The notes beneath the pieces are model-generated. The model did not search any database. It worked only from the letters and a program-made list of their open reading frames with translations, and was not told the DNA's origin. A stretch of 64,000 bases of DNA. Origin: Desulfosporosinus orientis DSM 765. Its GTDB lineage: Bacteria > Bacillota > Desulfitobacteriia > Desulfitobacteriales > Desulfitobacteriaceae. The stretch is taken from assembly GCF_000235605.1 (NCBI RefSeq), contig NC_016584.1, forward strand, positions 5,767,151 through 5,831,150, given 5' to 3'. A program made the position numbers and the translations under genes. Positions 27,967 to 36,233 of the stretch are shown piece by piece (position 1 is the first letter of the stretch; every line of letters starts with the position of its first letter).

Positions 27967-29625
27967 TTATGATTTTGGTAGCTGGTAGGAACTCTTGAGA
28001 GATACTATTCTGTTAAAGACAAGACGGTCTTGGTTAAAATGGGAAGAATCAATCGTAAAATAACCATGCCGTACAAATTGGAATTTATCCTGAACCTTTG
28101 CTGTCTTAAGACCGGGCTCAACCAAGCCCTGTACAGTTTCCAGAGATTTGGGATTTATATAGTCCAGAAATGAACCGTCATCCTCTTCCTCTTGATCCAG
28201 GATCAAAGGTTCATAAAGCCTGAACTCGGCCGGTAATGCTTGAGACGCTTCGACCCAATGAATGGTACCTTTGACTTTTCGTCCTGTAAAGCCTGTGCCG
28301 CTCTTAGTCTCAGGGTCATAGGTGCAGTGCAGTTCGATAACTTTGCCACGTTCATCTTTTACAAAATCATTGCACTTTATAAAATAGGCGTTTTTTAAAC
28401 GAACTTCATTGCCGACAAAAAGTCTATGATACTTTGGCGGCGGATTTTCCATAAAATCCTCTTGCTCGATATAGAGTTCCCTTGAAAATGGAATTTGCCG
28501 GCTGCCCATGTCCGGATTTTCCGGATTATTTTCTGCCTCTAACATTTCCACTGTGTCCTCAGGGTAATTAGTAATAATAACTTTTAAAGGTTCCAATACT
28601 GCCATTGTCCTGGGGGCTTTCAGCTTTAAATCCTCTCGGATAAAATGCTCCAGCATTTTGCTGTCCACGACACTATCTGCTTTGGCAACTCCTATCTCCC
28701 GGGCAAAATTACGAATTGCTTCAGGGGTATATCCTCTGCGCCTCAGTCCGGAGATGGTAGGCATACGCGGATCATCCCAGCCGTCAACAACCTTTTCGTC
28801 CACCAATTGCTTTAATTTTCGCTTACTCATGACCGTATTTGTAATGTTCAGGCGAGCAAATTCATATTGGTGAGGTACCTCTTCCATTTCACATTCACGA
28901 ATAACCCAATCATATAAGGGACGATGATCCTCAAATTCCAAGGTGCATATGGAGTGAGTAACTCCCTCGATAGCGTCTTCCAAGGGATGAGCAAAATCAT
29001 ACATTGGGTAAATACACCACTTGTCACCCGTATTGTGGTGGGAGGCGTGGGCAATCCGGTACAAGACCGGGTCCCGCATATTGATATTCGGTGATGCCAT
29101 ATCGATTTTGGCCCGTAAAACTTTTTCTCCGTCTTTAAATTCGCCCTTTTTCATGCGTTCGAATAAATCCAGGTTCTCTTCGGCACTACGGTCCCGATAA
29201 GGACTCTTTTGCCCAACCTCAGTCAAGGAACCACGCATTTGGCGAATTTCATCAGCCTTTAAATCACAGACATAGGCCTTCCCTTTTTTAATCAGGAGTA
29301 CCGCCCGCTTATACATTTCCTCAAAGTAATCCGAAGCAAAGAACAGATTGTCCCACTCATACCCCAGCCAGCGAACATCTTCCTTAATTGATTCTACATA
29401 CTCTGTATCTTCTTTGGTCGGATTAGTGTCATCAAAGCGAAGATTGGTTTTTCCTTTAAATTCATCGGCTAATTCAAAATTAAGGATAATGGATTTGGCA
29501 TGTCCAATATGTAAATAACCGTTAGGCTCAGGAGGGAACCGTGTAATAATGTGATCAACTTTACCTGATTTTAAATCCTCAGTAATTATGTTTTTTAAAA
29601 AATTAGAAGTAGGTCTGTTATCCAT
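27967..29625 (-). CDS. glnS: Glutaminyl-tRNA synthetase
   Basis: A 552-residue class I synthetase. The HIGH motif is in [16 protein letters not shown] and the KMSKS equivalent in [29 protein letters not shown] and the two C-terminal beta-barrels (ending near [18 protein letters not shown]) are those of GlnRS rather than GluRS. Many Firmicutes make Gln-tRNA only through GatCAB, so a dedicated GlnRS is notable and in this lineage is thought to derive from horizontal transfer. No T-box was seen upstream. Confidence 0.95.
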   Translation of the reverse strand: MDNRPTSNFLKNIITEDLKSGKVDHIITRFPPEPNGYLHIGHAKSIILNFELADEFKGKTNLRFDDTNPTKEDTEYVESIKEDVRWLGYEWDNLFFASDYFEEMYKRAVLLIKKGKAYVCDLKADEIRQMRGSLTEVGQKSPYRDRSAEENLDLFERMKKGEFKDGEKVLRAKIDMASPNINMRDPVLYRIAHASHHNTGDKWCIYPMYDFAHPLEDAIEGVTHSICTLEFEDHRPLYDWVIRECEMEEVPHQYEFARLNITNTVMSKRKLKQLVDEKVVDGWDDPRMPTISGLRRRGYTPEAIRNFAREIGVAKADSVVDSKMLEHFIREDLKLKAPRTMAVLEPLKVIITNYPEDTVEMLEAENNPENPDMGSRQIPFSRELYIEQEDFMENPPPKYHRLFVGNEVRLKNAYFIKCNDFVKDERGKVIELHCTYDPETKSGTGFTGRKVKGTIHWVEASQALPAEFRLYEPLILDQEEEDDGSFLDYINPKSLETVQGLVEPGLKTAKVQDKFQFVRHGYFTIDSSHFNQDRLVFNRIVSLKSSYQLPKS

Positions 29626-29734
29626 CCGTTATCAACCTTTCTCACTCGATGATTCCTGCTTCTGCCAAATTCACCTTTGCTCTCAATAATACTGCATTCA
29701 TTGTTATAGTTCAACATTCAATCCAGTAAGATAA

Positions 29735-29775
29735 AAAGCCTGTAACTTAGTTTACTAGTAACCAACTTACAGGCT
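29735..29775 (-). terminator. Terminator downstream of htrA
   Basis: AGCCTGTAA and TTACAGGCT pair across about 20 bases; on the minus strand a TTTTTATC tract follows. Confidence 0.75.
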
Positions 29776-29797
29776 CGTTAGGATACTTTGGGCGGCC

Positions 29798-30946
29798 TTA
29801 TTGTGACTTAATTTCCGTTAGTGTCAAGGAAACATCGATGGTCTTATTATTCCGGTAAACAGTTACGGTAACTTTGTCTCCCGGGTTATGCTTTAATAAC
29901 TGGTGTGTCAGTTCTAAAGAATCGGAAATGGCAACTCCGTCAATCTTGGTCAAAACATCTCCTGCTTTGATTCCCGCTTCATCAGCCGGGCCGCCGGAGG
30001 TAACCTTTGAGACGTAAGCGCCTTCAGGCCATCCTCGCTGACTGGCATATTCAGCTGTATATCTGGGGTCTATTTGAACATTGAGTCCAGGATGACTGGC
30101 ATAGCCCTTCTCGATTAATTGTTTGATGGTTGGCAAAGCATCGGTGATAGGGATTGCAAAGCCCATTCCCTCAAATCCGGGTTCCTGATTTTTAGCAGAA
30201 TTAATCCCAACTACTTGCCCTTGGTAATTAACAAGAGGGCCGCCGCTGTTGCCCGGATTAATAGCGGCATCAGTCTGAATAAGATTAAAACTTGCTTCCC
30301 CCGGAATATTTAAGATGCGGTTGGTTGCTGAAACAACACCTGTCGTCACCGAGCGGGCAAATTCCTGTCCGCCGGGATTGCCAATAGCAACCACGGGCTC
30401 TCCCACTTGGAGTTTTGAGGAATCTCCTAATTGAGTGGCGACTAAGTCCTTGGTATCCTCAATTTGCACCACTGCTAAATCCGTCCGCTCATCACTGCCC
30501 ACAAGTTTACCATTAATATTTCTGCCGTCAGCCAGACTGACGATAATTTTTTCCGCCCCGGAAATCACATGGTTATTGGTTACGATATACCCATGCTGGG
30601 CATCGACAATAAAGCCTGAGCCGCTTCCGACCTCCGTGGAACCGCTCCCCCCAAAGAGAGATCCCCTGGATTGGAAGTTAGCTATACCAACAACCGCGGG
30701 CCCTGTGGCTTTAGCAATCTGCGTAACCGGGAAATTTGCCGTATTCTCCGTTTGAATCGAAGGGGTTGATTGCCCTTGATTTAAGACAACTTGATTGGAA
30801 GGCGCAGCTTGTTTGTTTCCGTACACTGAAGGAACCAGCATGACAGCAATGATTCCGCCTATTAGGGCACTGATTAAAGCAACAATGACGGTTGAAAAAA
30901 AGCCAGGACCTCTCCGTGAATATTTATAATCTTTATAGTAGTCCAT
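29798..30946 (-). CDS. htrA: HtrA/DegP-like membrane-anchored serine protease
   Basis: The 382-residue protein has an N-terminal membrane anchor (FSTVIVALISALIGGIIAVML), a trypsin-like domain with His in VTNNHVISG near 126, Asp in RTDLAVVQIE near 156 and Ser in NPGNSGGPLV near 232, and a C-terminal PDZ domain (about 285-375, VTSGGPADEAGIKAGD). It acts outside the membrane on misfolded proteins. With walJ upstream it copies the yycJ-htrA tail of the walRK operon, although walRK itself is not in the window. Confidence 0.95.
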   Translation of the reverse strand: MDYYKDYKYSRRGPGFFSTVIVALISALIGGIIAVMLVPSVYGNKQAAPSNQVVLNQGQSTPSIQTENTANFPVTQIAKATGPAVVGIANFQSRGSLFGGSGSTEVGSGSGFIVDAQHGYIVTNNHVISGAEKIIVSLADGRNINGKLVGSDERTDLAVVQIEDTKDLVATQLGDSSKLQVGEPVVAIGNPGGQEFARSVTTGVVSATNRILNIPGEASFNLIQTDAAINPGNSGGPLVNYQGQVVGINSAKNQEPGFEGMGFAIPITDALPTIKQLIEKGYASHPGLNVQIDPRYTAEYASQRGWPEGAYVSKVTSGGPADEAGIKAGDVLTKIDGVAISDSLELTHQLLKHNPGDKVTVTVYRNNKTIDVSLTLTEIKSQ

Positions 30947-30965
30947 AACTTACCTCCTATGTCTA

Positions 30966-31775
30966 TTATTCCATTAACCTGATCAATTCATGCGGGGAAT
31001 GCCGCGGAGCAACGTGAACTTGAAGGTTTGAGTGCTCTTTAGTTCGTTTTGATCCCTTAAGAATACTCAAAACCGTAGACAAAGCGATTTCCGGGGTATT
31101 ATTTTCTTCACTAAGATGCGCCAGCACAACCCGCTGAGTATTGTCTTTAACCCACTCAAGCAGCCCTTCAGCCAATTGTTTATTTTCCAGATGTCCATAA
31201 TTGCCTCTTATTCGCTTCTTCAAATAGGCAGGATATGGACCATTCAGCAAACGGTACTCATCATAATTTGCCTCGACTACAAGGGCATCACATCCTTGCA
31301 GATGTTTATGCATTCCTTGGGTAATCATTCCACTGTCCGTAGCGATTCCTACTGCTAATTCCTGCTTGTCCTTTTGCTTTGGACGGGATATTTTTAAACC
31401 GTAACTTTCCCGGCTGTCATGAGATGTAGGATAAAGCAGGACATTCAGACCTGCACAAGAGAACCCCTCTTGAACTTCGATACGCTGATGATCGGCAAGC
31501 TTTCCCAAAGAGTGACTCATAACCTGCCAAAGTCCTGGCGTGGCATAGACCGGAATCTTTAGTTTGCGGGCCAGAATACCCACTCCGCGAATATGATCAA
31601 TATGTTCATGGGTTACGACAATACCTTCTATTTCTGAACATGCTATGTTGACCTGAGAAAGGTTATGCAGAAGGCTTTTCCCGCTTATTCCACAATCCAC
31701 CAGAAAATGCCGGTTCTCTTCTCCGATAAGTATTGAATTTCCAGAACTTCCGCTTGCCAACGTTGTAAAATGCAT
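30966..31775 (-). CDS. walJ: Metallo-beta-lactamase-fold protein WalJ/YycJ
   Basis: The 269-residue protein begins MHFTTLASGSSGNSILIGEE and has the metal site VVTHEHIDHIRGVG near residue 55 plus HDSRESYGL and VLAHLSEENNTPE. This is the YycJ/WalJ family, which are MBL-fold proteins with 5'-3' exonuclease activity reported in relatives. It is 20 bases before htrA, consistent with one operon. Confidence 0.9.
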   Translation of the reverse strand: MHFTTLASGSSGNSILIGEENRHFLVDCGISGKSLLHNLSQVNIACSEIEGIVVTHEHIDHIRGVGILARKLKIPVYATPGLWQVMSHSLGKLADHQRIEVQEGFSCAGLNVLLYPTSHDSRESYGLKISRPKQKDKQELAVGIATDSGMITQGMHKHLQGCDALVVEANYDEYRLLNGPYPAYLKKRIRGNYGHLENKQLAEGLLEWVKDNTQRVVLAHLSEENNTPEIALSTVLSILKGSKRTKEHSNLQVHVAPRHSPHELIRLME

Positions 31776-31811
31776 GCCCCTCCGCCTCTCCGTTTTTTTC
31801 CCATAAATAAC

Positions 31812-32480
31812 TTAATCAGCGTTTTTTAAGTTAGGATTTGATACGCCGTTGGTTGATTGATTAGCGTTGACTTTACTCTGAGCCTGGCTAATCAAGGCTT
31901 GAATCTGTTCTTTTTCCGAATCCGTCTGGGCCAAGGGCAAGGCCTTTTGCCATTGAATAAGGGCCCCAGCCCAGTCATTCTTTGCCTGAGAAAGGAAAAC
32001 CCCATAATTGAATAAGGCAGTTAAAAAATCCGGCTTCATGTCTAAGGCTTGCTTATAACTTTGTTCGGCAAGATCATAGTTCCCGCTGTAAAAGGCAGAT
32101 GTCGCCATATCCACAATAATATTGGGATCTTGATTGGTCTTTAATACCTTTTGATAGGCTTCTACCGCCTTTTTAAAATTATCCTGAGTCTCGGCAGGTG
32201 CTATGATTTGTGATGTCATGCCGGCATTATAATACGCATCGGCAAGGGCCTTAAGTAAAGATACGTTATCAGGGGTTTCTTCGGCTTGCTTAACCATGGC
32301 ATTAATACTCGCCTTCTGGTTTTGATAATCTGCTTCTATATTGGCAGTACTGGAGCTGCCCGAATTAGCCGGCGGCGAATCTTTACTCAAAAAGTAGCCG
32401 ACAAAAGCCGAGCCTACCATGGCAACACTAACAACAACGGCAAGAATTCCAGCGTATATTCGTTGTGATTTTTTATTCAA
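31812..32480 (-). CDS. Membrane-anchored TPR protein
   Basis: A 222-residue protein with an N-terminal membrane segment (IYAGILAVVVSVAMVGSAFV) and about three TPR units (NVSLLKALADAYYNAGM, DPNIIVDMATSAFYSGNYD, FLTALFNYGVFLSQAKND). TTG at 32480 is taken as start because GGGAGG lies 8 bases upstream; the frame is open to an ATG at 32525 with no ribosome site. It probably serves as an extracytoplasmic scaffold. Specific partner unknown. Confidence 0.78.
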   Translation of the reverse strand: MNKKSQRIYAGILAVVVSVAMVGSAFVGYFLSKDSPPANSGSSSTANIEADYQNQKASINAMVKQAEETPDNVSLLKALADAYYNAGMTSQIIAPAETQDNFKKAVEAYQKVLKTNQDPNIIVDMATSAFYSGNYDLAEQSYKQALDMKPDFLTALFNYGVFLSQAKNDWAGALIQWQKALPLAQTDSEKEQIQALISQAQSKVNANQSTNGVSNPNLKNAD

Positions 32481-32571
32481 AAGTCCGCCCTCCCGACCAT
32501 TTAATCCCAGATACCATTGTACCATGTCTTTTTAACCCGTCCAACCTCTCTGCACTGGTTGGTTAAGACAA

Positions 32572-34026
32572 TTATTGCTCCTGGAACTCCTTAATTTTAA
32601 GATACAGAGCTACTTCCAAACGCTTTTTTTGAAGCTCGCATCCTAGCGCATAAACCTCTGTCAGCTTTTGGGTCGAGGAGATATTGGCAGCGTGACATCC
32701 GCCGCTGCAAGCAAAACGAGCCCAGCACTCCCTGCAGGACGGCTTGTTATAGATATGGGCGGAACGAAAGTCCTTAACAACCTCCTCCTTTAATTGGTAA
32801 GGGCTTTCATTATAAAGGGAGCCCAATTTATAGGCTTCCTGACCGACAAACTGGTGGCAGGGATAGAGATCTCCTTCAGGAGAAATGGCCACATACTCGT
32901 GACCGGCCCCGCACCCGGAGAGACGTTTAAGCATACAGGGACCTTGATCTAAGGCAATATTAAAGTGAAAGAAGTTGAAATCCTTGCCTTCCTTTCGCCG
33001 TTGTAACAACTCCTCGCCAAGACGATCATAGGCTGCACGGATTTTCTCCAGATCCCCGTCTTGGAAAGCATAAGCATCTCCAGGACTTGCCACAACAGGT
33101 TCTATAGAAATCTGCTGTATCCCTAAATCAGCCATATGCAGCACATCTCGATCAAAATCCAGATTAAAATGGGTATACGTTCCCCGGACATAATAATAAG
33201 TTCCCAGTGCATAAGGAGAACTTTCCGGACGTTTCTTTACAAACTCCTTAATGAGAGGGGCCACTTTATCATAACTCCCGCGCCCGCCGGCATAGGGCCT
33301 CATCCGGTCATGGACCTCGGGACGGCCATCTAAGCTCAAAACCACACTAATCTCTTCTTGTTCCAGGAATTCTTGAATTTCCTTATTCAGCAGCACCCCG
33401 TTGGTTGTCAGGGTAAATTTTATGGTTTTCCCCCGGACTGCCGCTGCTTTGCGGCCGTAATCCACTAAAGACTTTATCATGCCAAAATTAAGCAAAGGCT
33501 CTCCTCCGAAAAAGTCCACCTCACAATGATCCCTATGCCCTGATAATTCCAGAACAAAATCAATTCCCTTTTTACCTGTTTCCAAATCCATCATTGTTCG
33601 GCTGCCGCCAAAAGCCCCCGTACCTGCAAAACAATATTCGCAGCGCAGGTTACAGTCGTGAGCTACATGCAGGCAAATCGCCTTGACAATGGGCTTTTCC
33701 GGATATGCGGGCTGGAAACTCTCTGCTTCCGCTGAAAAAAGAGTGCCTTCCCCATGGAGTTCTTCCAGATCCTCCAGAATCTCGTGAAGTTCTTCATCCG
33801 GCAATGATTGGCCTGCAGCTTCAAGAACCTTTTTAATCCCCTCAGTACTCAGGGTTTCTTTCAATTCCTGCAGCCTTTCCAGTGATTTCAGGACCTGATA
33901 CGTTCCTTCATCAAGAACGTGCAGCGACCCGGAATTGACATCATGGGCAATAAAGGTATCCCCCTGCTCAAAACTATGGACATTCTTTTTAAGGGGATAA
34001 TGATTCAACGATGATAAATTAAACAT
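32572..34026 (-). CDS. scfB: SCIFF-peptide radical-SAM/SPASM maturase
   Basis: This 484-residue radical-SAM enzyme has the cluster motif CNLRCEYCFAG near residue 125 and a SPASM region with CGAGHEYVAISPEGDLYPC, then SCRECWARFACSGGC. The N-terminal 100 residues resemble a RiPP recognition element. Enzymes of this type (CteB/ScfB) insert Cys-to-Thr/Ser alpha-carbon thioether bonds in the SCIFF precursor. The precursor gene scfA lies 167 bases upstream, which makes the assignment firm. Confidence 0.95.
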   Translation of the reverse strand: MFNLSSLNHYPLKKNVHSFEQGDTFIAHDVNSGSLHVLDEGTYQVLKSLERLQELKETLSTEGIKKVLEAAGQSLPDEELHEILEDLEELHGEGTLFSAEAESFQPAYPEKPIVKAICLHVAHDCNLRCEYCFAGTGAFGGSRTMMDLETGKKGIDFVLELSGHRDHCEVDFFGGEPLLNFGMIKSLVDYGRKAAAVRGKTIKFTLTTNGVLLNKEIQEFLEQEEISVVLSLDGRPEVHDRMRPYAGGRGSYDKVAPLIKEFVKKRPESSPYALGTYYYVRGTYTHFNLDFDRDVLHMADLGIQQISIEPVVASPGDAYAFQDGDLEKIRAAYDRLGEELLQRRKEGKDFNFFHFNIALDQGPCMLKRLSGCGAGHEYVAISPEGDLYPCHQFVGQEAYKLGSLYNESPYQLKEEVVKDFRSAHIYNKPSCRECWARFACSGGCHAANISSTQKLTEVYALGCELQKKRLEVALYLKIKEFQEQ

Positions 34027-34130
34027 TCTTAACCAGTTCCTCTCTTCTCTGACCTCCGCCAGAATCTATGCTAACTGTCCTCAGGGCTGAAAATCCCATT
34101 TTAAGGGCACGAGATAAACAGAAACAGAAA

Positions 34131-34162
34131 CAGAACCCAGCCCAATATACGGGTGGGTTCTG
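34131..34162 (-). terminator. Hairpin between scfA and scfB (attenuator or partial terminator)
   Basis: CAGAACCCA and TGGGTTCTG form a 9-bp stem 30 bases past scfA. In this position it could give more precursor than enzyme mRNA. The T run is weak (TGTTTCTGTTT). Confidence 0.65.
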
Positions 34163-34192
34163 AGATCCTATGTTGAAATTAAGCCAGAAGCT

Positions 34193-34333
34193 TTATTTAA
34201 CACACACTTGGTTTCCAACGGTGCACGAAGTCTTACAAGCAGATTGACAAGAGGTCTGGCACTTGCCGCATCCTCCTGTTTTCACTGTAGCGCTTAAGTT
34301 CGCTTTCACAATTGTCTGAATGTGTTTTGCCAT
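34193..34333 (-). CDS. scfA: SCIFF ribosomal peptide precursor
   Basis: A 46-residue ORF, MAKHIQTIVKANLSATVKT then GGCGKCQTSCQSACKTSC and a VGNQVCVK tail. Six Cys lie in the last 25 residues and Thr/Ser residues interleave them, exactly the six-Cys-in-forty-five pattern of SCIFF. The C-terminal Cys are substrates for thioether formation by ScfB. A GAGGAGGGTG ribosome site precedes the ATG. SCIFF is nearly universal in Clostridia; its role remains unknown. No dedicated exporter or protease is adjacent. Confidence 0.95.
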   Translation of the reverse strand: MAKHIQTIVKANLSATVKTGGCGKCQTSCQSACKTSCTVGNQVCVK

Positions 34334-34534
34334 TCAAACACCCTCCTCTCGAGTCTATCACGTCATCTAATTCATCCTCGATTATAACATAGGAGCAAGA
34401 CCAAAGGCAAAGCCTATCCTTCGTCAAACCCTCTTTTCTAGGTGCATTTTATGGCATAATATCTAAGATGATTCCTTATATAATAAGTAAACTTACCAAA
34501 AGAACAAAACTCCTTAATTATTTTCATAAACTAA

Positions 34535-34564
34535 TTGACGGATTTACTAGATTATACATATAAT
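34535..34564 (+). promoter_or_regulatory. Promoter of the M-box/mgtE/nrmT transcript
   Basis: TTGACG (34535-34540), 18 bases, TATAAT (34559-34564). Transcription would begin about 10-15 bases before the aptamer. The rest of the 250-base gap to scfA has no assigned feature. Confidence 0.8.
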
Positions 34565-34582
34565 GAAGTGTCTTAAAAAAAT

Positions 34583-34743
34583 AATCTCTGTTAGGTGAGG
34601 CTCCTGCATAAACATAGGCCACTGCCCAGAAATGTCGAGAGACGCCAATTGGGTAGAACAGGTATTGCCGGCATAAGGTTTTACTTAAGGTGGCTGAGAA
34701 TACTCTACGCTATGCAGTGCTAAAGCTCAACGAGTAGGGAGGT
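34583..34743 (+). ncRNA. M-box (ykoK) magnesium riboswitch aptamer
   Basis: The conserved blocks of the M-box are all present in order: GTTAGGTGAGGCTCCT, AAACATAGGCCACTGCC, AAATGTCGAGAGACGCCAA, GGGTAGAACAGGTATTGCCG, TAAGGTTTTACTTAAGGTGG, and TATGCAGTGCTAAAGCTCAA. This RNA binds several Mg2+ ions and turns off downstream genes when Mg2+ is plentiful. A terminator follows within 20 bases. Downstream genes are a MgtE_N/CBS protein and an Nramp-like transporter, consistent with Mg2+ uptake. Confidence 0.96.
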
Positions 34744-34760
34744 CAAACGATCTGTTGATT

Positions 34761-34790
34761 AGACCTTCTATTTTGGCATAGAGGTCTTTT
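34761..34790 (+). terminator. Riboswitch expression-platform terminator
   Basis: AGACCTTCTA and TAGAGGTCT form a stem with one bulge, followed by TTTTTATTTT. GGAGGTC at the end of the aptamer could compete for the same bases to form the anti-terminator. Confidence 0.88.
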
Positions 34791-34832
34791 TATTTTATAA
34801 GCAAGGTTGTCTAGTAAAAGGAGGTGGGTTTT

Positions 34833-34934
34833 ATGGATTCTGGACCTTATCATACTAACAAATTTATTAGTTATATAAGACTGAGTCATTTTGAGCATAA
34901 GTGCCAGACTCCGTCACTGAAAGAAGGGATTTAA
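34833..34934 (+). CDS. 33-codon leader ORF between the M-box and the mgtE-like gene
   Basis: ATG at 34833 is preceded by AAAAGGAGGTGGGTTTT, the strongest ribosome site in this operon. The product starts MDSGPYHTNKFISYIRLSH and ends TPSLKEGI. Its TAA is immediately followed by the ATG of the next gene (TAAATG), so translation of the two must be coupled. The next gene's own ribosome site is only AAGGGA. I see no known family. It may be a sensing leader peptide acting after the riboswitch, or simply a coupling device. Confidence 0.65.
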   Translation: MDSGPYHTNKFISYIRLSHFEHKCQTPSLKEGI

Positions 34935-36233
34935 ATGGAAGACTTGAAACTATTAGGCGAATTTTATTTCAGCCAATTGCTCAACAAACCTATTCGAGAT
35001 TCCAAAGGACATCGGATTGGCCGGGTATTAGATATGGCCATTCGATGGGACAGTGTTTCCCCTCATGTTACAGGCATCCGGTATTCCAAAAGTGTTCATG
35101 ATTTGATCCCAACGAAATTTTTTGCGTCTTGGGATCATGACGGAATGCGTCTCAATACCATTTTTGATCCCCTTCTGACCTGCCCGCTGCAAGAGGATGA
35201 AACATTTATCGGCAAATGGCTGTTAGATAAACAAATTATCGATTTAGAAGGTTCAAAATTAGTCCGGGTCAATGATATCTCTTTATCCTGGGTATCTCAT
35301 GAAGATCATCATTACATCCTTTTAGTCGCCGTGGATATTGGCGTCCGGGGATTGTTCCGCCGTTTAGGTGTAGAATTTTTGTTGTCTCGATTAGACAATA
35401 AATTTGTGGGAAGTCAATATATTAAGCCTATAGAAAACCGCACTTCAGCTCTCCAGCTGACACGAGAGAAAGAACAGCTGCGCCAGCTTCATCCAGCCGA
35501 TATTGCGGATATTATTGAAAACATGGACTATAAGCAACGGGCCACTTTCCTGGATACCCTGGACTCCCAGCAAGCCATCGATGCTTTGTCTGAAATGGAG
35601 CTGGAAGTACAGGTTGAAGTGATTACACAAATGGATGAGGAACGGGCTTCTGATATTCTTGAGGAAATGCCGCCGGATGAAGCCGCAGACATCTTAAGTG
35701 AATTATCCACGGAAAAATCCGAAGAACTCCTAAGTTTAATGGAATCCGATGATGCTGAAGATGTCCGGGAGCTAATGCAATATGATGAAAACACTGCCGG
35801 TTCACTGATGACTACCGAATATATTGGCTTGCCGATTTGGATTACTGCCGAACAAGCCATTAATGAATTAAGACGGTTAGCTCCTGAAGCTGAAACCATC
35901 TACTATCTTTACGTGGTAGACGAGCAAGAAACCTTAGAAGGAGTTCTTTCCCTGCGAGAGCTGATCATTGCTTCTCCTGATACAACGTTAAGAGAATTAA
36001 TGCATACAAAAATCGTCAAAGTCTCTCCTTATGACGATCACGAAAAAGTAGCGGATATTATTCATAAATACGGATTACTGGCTGTCCCAGTGGTAAATTC
36101 TCAGGATCAAGTCTTAGGCATCATCACGGTTGATGATGTATTGGAGTTATTAATGCCTGATCGTCCTCGAGTGGAGATTTACTCCACCTTAATTGCCCGC
36201 CGCCGCCAAGCGAAAGGAGGGCATGCGGAATGA
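34935..36233 (+). CDS. Soluble MgtE_N-CBS protein with PRC-barrel-like N-terminus (Mg2+ sensor partner)
   Basis: The 432-residue protein contains a PRC-barrel-like region (about 1-150: LLNKPIRDSKGHRIGRVLDM and again LVRVNDISLSW), an MgtE_N superhelical domain (about 180-285: LHPADIADIIENMDYKQR, MPPDEAADILSELSTE) and a CBS pair (about 290-420). It stops after the CBS domains: the MgtE transmembrane channel is absent. In MgtE these domains close the pore when Mg2+ is bound. The overlapping next gene encodes an Nramp-like transporter, so this protein probably gates or senses for it. Confidence 0.88.
   Translation: MEDLKLLGEFYFSQLLNKPIRDSKGHRIGRVLDMAIRWDSVSPHVTGIRYSKSVHDLIPTKFFASWDHDGMRLNTIFDPLLTCPLQEDETFIGKWLLDKQIIDLEGSKLVRVNDISLSWVSHEDHHYILLVAVDIGVRGLFRRLGVEFLLSRLDNKFVGSQYIKPIENRTSALQLTREKEQLRQLHPADIADIIENMDYKQRATFLDTLDSQQAIDALSEMELEVQVEVITQMDEERASDILEEMPPDEAADILSELSTEKSEELLSLMESDDAEDVRELMQYDENTAGSLMTTEYIGLPIWITAEQAINELRRLAPEAETIYYLYVVDEQETLEGVLSLRELIIASPDTTLRELMHTKIVKVSPYDDHEKVADIIHKYGLLAVPVVNSQDQVLGIITVDDVLELLMPDRPRVEIYSTLIARRRQAKGGHAE

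Noticed and set aside
29626-29797. T-box leader upstream of glnS (and of argS)
   Set aside because: No AGGGTGGNACCGCG-like T-box sequence or specifier hairpin was found.
34233-34427. 64-codon ORF on the minus strand over the scfA region
   Set aside because: It is in a different frame from the SCIFF precursor, whose six-Cys pattern is unmistakable.
34901-35101. 66-codon plus-strand ORF at the start of the MgtE_N gene
   Set aside because: Shadow frame of the leader ORF and MgtE_N gene; no ribosome site or family.
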